A program made the translations under genes and the position numbers. Source: Stenopsyche tienmushanensis (taxonomy: Eukaryota; Arthropoda; Insecta; Trichoptera; Stenopsychidae). Taken from it: DNA of 64,000 nt. Below, one piece after another: positions 60,300 to 64,000 of this stretch. The notes under the pieces are model-generated. The model saw only the letters and a program-made list of their open reading frames with translations, searched no databases and was not told the origin of the DNA. The DNA lies in assembly GCA_008973525.1 (NCBI GenBank), contig WACJ01000081.1:806001-870000 (forward strand), in the 5' to 3' direction. Within the stretch, counting starts at the first letter, position 1. Every line of letters starts with the position of its first letter.

Positions 60300-60470
60300 C
60301 GGTGACTCAGCTAAGGTCAAAGGCTACGTCTGATAAGTACCGAGTTCGAATCCCGAATCACTGAAGCATACTTGTGATAACTTAGCGACGTGCTAAATGC
60401 TCGCCACTCACCAATATATGTACAAAGCCTCCGCTTAGGGGGTGGTAAGCTTGCCGGGCGATAAAAATGC
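60300..60470 (+). repeat. tRNA-derived SINE (probable)
   Basis: A tRNA-like head of about 64 bases runs CGGTGACTCAGCTAAGGTCA ... GAGTTCGAATCCCGAATCAC. It has an A-box-like GACTCAGCTAAGG and a strong B box (GAGTTCGAATCC), the internal RNA polymerase III promoter. CGGTGA pairs with TCACTG as an acceptor-like stem with one wobble. The head is shorter than a real tRNA and lacks a proper anticodon arm. It is followed by an unrelated body (ACGTGCTAAATGCTCGCCAC, then GGGGGTGGTAAGCTTGCCGG). The right boundary is uncertain. Confidence 0.5.
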
Positions 60471-61619
60471 GACCGAATATGAGCCATCCTGTATTTGCAC
60501 GCGGAACAATTTTCATCCCTTATTCAAACTGTAAAACGCTTAATTATCGCGCTCAAATGCATGGGAAATATTAGTATGCATTATCCTTTGTATCCGTAAT
60601 TTATATGCTTAATCCTCATTCCGTTATTTATATATGCAGAAAGTGCTCGTTATCTGGATGCATAAATATTCCGTTCACGTAAGCGTCGCATAAAAAATGT
60701 TGCTTTCGAGGGTAAGGACATATTTCAAAATGCACTAAGAAAATAACATTCTTGATCAAATATTTTTAGGACATGCGGCATGTTGAATGTAAAGTTTGAA
60801 AATTAGCATATCCACGTATTTTATCTTAAAACGACACGCATATTTTCTATGAAAACCAATTACAATTTGGACGTTTGGCATGAAAATAAAACATCATACA
60901 TAATGAGCATGCTTGAATAGGATTTGTATATTTTTTGCATCTTACGATTGGAAAACGTCAGGCGTGACAATGAAAATTCGCGAAAAACTTATATATTCAC
61001 GCAAATAATTCGATAAGATAAATATCAGCAGTAGATAAGCCGGTAAAAAATATGGAAGCTGTTAAGATTTCTAGTGGCAAATGCAAAATTTTCTATCACC
61101 GTTTTTTTTTCTCTATTATAGTGGATGTTTGGATGAGTACCATTAGATGATAAATAATTCATGTGGCATGTTTTCTTCGATCCTTTCTGATTTGGAATAA
61201 AAATAAGGTATGATTTCTAGTCTGGTGGATAAATGTAAATGTTGAAATTCGTCCTATAAATCACATTGTTGTTTTAAGGCGTTTTTTTAAGCAAAATATT
61301 GAAATATATTTGTCTTTTTTAAATTGTGAAGTGATTCAAATATTAGATGTGTTTAAATATTTTTTATACAAATTTTGTTAAACGAAGTCTATAATCATCC
61401 CATTTTTATGGGTTATCTTTTCGAGATAATTGCTGTTTTTGAAGCTTAAAATTATTATGAATTCTTCAATCTCTAATTGAAAATATGATGTCCATGCATT
61501 AATTATCTTACAAATATGTCTTCAATCATTCAATCTTATGGACCATTGATTTCTTAGTTTCTTTTATAATTTTATAATTTATGTTTCTCTTTTATAATAT
61601 AGTATATGTCTTTATAATT
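60471..61619. other. Non-coding stretch
   Basis: AT-rich with no recognised gene or element. Confidence 0.5.
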
Positions 61620-61653
61620 GTTACCACCCGGGAACCGAACCGGAATGTGTTAA
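61620..61653. repeat. Solitary TTAA-type terminus
   Basis: On the minus strand this reads TTAACACATTCCGGTTCGGT followed by TCCCGGGTGG. The first 12 bases match the end of the MITE at 16331 (TTAACACATTCC), after which it diverges. It is possibly one end of a related piggyBac-like element, or a chance match. Confidence 0.25.
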
Positions 61654-64000
61654 TATTTTTTCCACAATCTGGGTTTGAATCTAAATATTACGTACATATA
61701 TTTTTAAATAATAAATCAAACATTTAAATATTGTGATGCTCTGAAAATAGCGCTTTCATTTCGATACTCTCAAAATTCATATATAGATAATAAGAATCAG
61801 AGTACTTATTTTTTCTGATTTTCTTCCTTAAGGATTACCATTATTGTTGAATAAAAATGTAAATTTATATACAAAAAATGCTTATAATAAAATACAGAAA
61901 TAGTGAGTTTAGTAATATTATGTAATCTGTTGAATCACTCTTCCATTTTGATAAATTCATTGTTAGTACATTTTCAATTGCTGAATTCGAACATTACATA
62001 ATTTTGTATGATTTATGCTGCGAACTTTCGCAACAAAGACTAAAAAGATTATGTAAATGCAAACAGTTATATATAATAAAGGCTCGAAAGTCTCATAAAT
62101 TTATTTAAATACAGTCAGATTTAAATTCCATGCGGAATTCTGCATATGTGCACTCGTTCCAAGAATTGTGAATTAAATAAGTTAAAAACAAAGTTAAAGC
62201 TGTGAGCAGGTGACATTTCGGCAAACAGAAGGCTTTGCGAGCAACTTCCGGCGGTCATTCTGCTAAGTGTTATATAGCTACGTCCATTAGGGGTGTGTTG
62301 GACGAATAATAATTTTGCTGAAGGAGTAAAAATTTTTTTTTTCATAAAAGATAATTTGATCTTTTTTAAAATCGTTTAATATCATAACAATATTATGTTA
62401 AAAGATTGGATAAAAAGTACCATATTTTTTAATTATGAAAGCTATTTCTTTTTTTTTTCTTTTGTATTAAGAGTATTTCTATACACAAGTTTCAGGCGAA
62501 TTTGCTGATTAAACATTGATGCCTGGGGCGCTTTAATCATCCAGTTCAATGACGATTTATCCTCCAATGTTGTTACGCAAGGGTCGACAACCTATATCTT
62601 CAAATAATATGATTTTTGTATTAAAAAAAATCCAATGTGTATATAAGAAACAGGGAGGCATAAAACAGCCATAAAAATTTCGATAATACAGCTTCCAAAA
62701 ATAAATCCCTTTCTAAGTATAGTACCCGTTAAAGTTTCCGGTGCTTCGACAGCTGTTTTGAATTTCTGGCTTTCATGTTGACACAGGGAATAAGTAATGA
62801 TAAATCAACTTTCCCAGGGAGACGACAAAGATCAAGTTTGCGGTTTCAAGGTACTTGACTGCATCAAACTTGATGTTCTTCCCCAGTTTGCTTTCGTAAT
62901 TCTAAGCCGCAACCGCTCGTGGACAAAGTTTGGGCCGTGGAGAAAATGTTAACAAAAGATGATCGATGGCATTGAAATTTAAGATTCCGTGAAATGTGAC
63001 TATTTTTTCCTCGAGGATATTTTTTGGTTCATTTGCTCCCCTGAATTGAGACTCGATACGGCGAAACGGTAATTCAGCGAATTCAGGGTGGATAAATCTT
63101 ATGGAATGATTGAGGAGATTATTAAGAAAGGCAATGTCAATACAAAAAATGTATTCATTTTATTTGCGATAGAATATGAAACTATAACACAGATTTTATA
63201 AATTTAAAAGTGTGATTTATGATTAAATTTGGATTGTGCTTGCCAACGTGCCCCTTCAATAATACGTCCAGCGAACATTTCAATTTACTTCATGTTTAAA
63301 GATGTCCCTTAAAATCGTTCCAAATTCATCAATATTAATGAATTCAATACAAAATAAAATTGGTTAAAAATAAACGCAGCAAATGTTAAAACAATATAAG
63401 CGAGTTAACTGATAACAACATTGATTGTGGGAAGACGTATTCTTCCCGCTGGCATATTTTTTATTATTCCAACTATATAGTCTCTCTCCGAAAAAAAACC
63501 CGTTTGCTAATTACTATTTGATCATATAATTTTTTTAGCTCAGACTTCCGCAATTCGATAGCAAACAAACCCATTAACAAGGCCATGTATATTGAAGCAC
63601 ACATAGGATAGAAAGAAGTGTTGGGACTCTATGGCTCAGAATTTTTATTATGTTAAATATAACAATATGGTTCGTTTTAGAAAATAATATAAATAATAAT
63701 TATTGGAATTATCATTTTTGATTCCTTTTTTTGCCTAGTTAGTTTCGTGTCATTCTACAAAAATCGGTTAGCAAAAGAACAGATATGATTGCTTAAGTCC
63801 ACGTACCTCGAGATAAACTGTTCAAAAGATAATTGACTTTGTCTGAGAATTAACGTCTCACCCTTCTCATCCCTTAAACATTAAGATTTTTATCAGCATA
63901 ATTGATGGGGGAAATTTTTTCGACGGTCTCCAGAGAAAATGGGTAATTATTTCATACATAAAAATACATTTGGATCGTCCAAAAATAAAAATAGTATATA
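61654..64000. other. Non-coding region to window end
   Basis: Nothing recognised. GC-richer patches at 62100-62320 and 62740-63080 stand out by composition. The second contains a short inverted pair, ATCAAGTTTG near 62832 and CAAACTTGAT near 62866. No domain, tRNA or repeat match is visible. Confidence 0.4.

Noticed and set aside
1..64000. CRISPR arrays, operons, rRNA or intact tRNA genes
   Set aside because: No regularly spaced repeats, gene clusters or complete cloverleaf sequences were seen. The only tRNA-like sequence is the SINE head at 60300.

Overview
This window is AT-rich eukaryotic nuclear DNA (very roughly 30% GC by eye), most likely from an insect or close arthropod relative. It has long introns, GT..AG splice sites, many decayed transposons and no bacterial-style gene packing. 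The species cannot be named from the sequence. Transposon relics (jockey-type, hAT, mariner, pogo-like, piggyBac-like, a tRNA-derived SINE) fit many insect orders.

The one clear host gene is on the + strand. It is a Dpr-family (defective proboscis extension response) two-Ig-domain cell-surface protein, and its tail most resembles insect dpr12. I traced seven coding exons by splice sites and reading phase: 15003-15072, 26140-26309, 26847-26927, 30039-30122, 33070-33204, 37996-38209 and 42351-42469. They join in phase (1, 0, 0, 0, 0, 1) into a 290-residue protein with a signal peptide, two Ig domains with paired cysteines, and a short hydrophobic C-terminal tail. Only the last exon carries a stop. 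A pyrimidine-rich acceptor just before the first coding exon implies at least one upstream 5' UTR exon. A GC-richer block at about 2740-3222 ending in a good donor is a weak candidate.

Layout: 1-14950 is upstream non-coding DNA with a jockey-type reverse transcriptase relic (1386-2075), a small palindromic MITE (8474-8567), a LINE 3' end (about 11160) and a pogo-like element (11801-12864). From 14954 to about 42910 is the dpr gene. Its introns hold a piggyBac-like MITE (16331-16615), hAT and mariner-type pieces, a LINE 3' end (about 28115-28815), a second, inverted copy of the pogo-like element (31588-32472), a perfect 19-bp-arm hairpin (36156-36207), a hAT terminus (41157) and a mariner transposase fossil (41705-41945). 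From 42911 to 64000 I see no convincing intact gene. It holds a relic of a repetitive arthropod gene family (48236-48930), abutting hAT and jockey relics (51288-51990), an unidentified 79-codon open frame (52419-52658), a tRNA-derived SINE (about 60300-60470) and scattered element ends.

No previously undescribed system is evident. The most interesting points are the inverted pogo-like pair flanking the first four coding exons of the dpr gene, the repetitive-family relic at 48 kb, the unexplained open frame at 52.4 kb, and the possible remote first exon.
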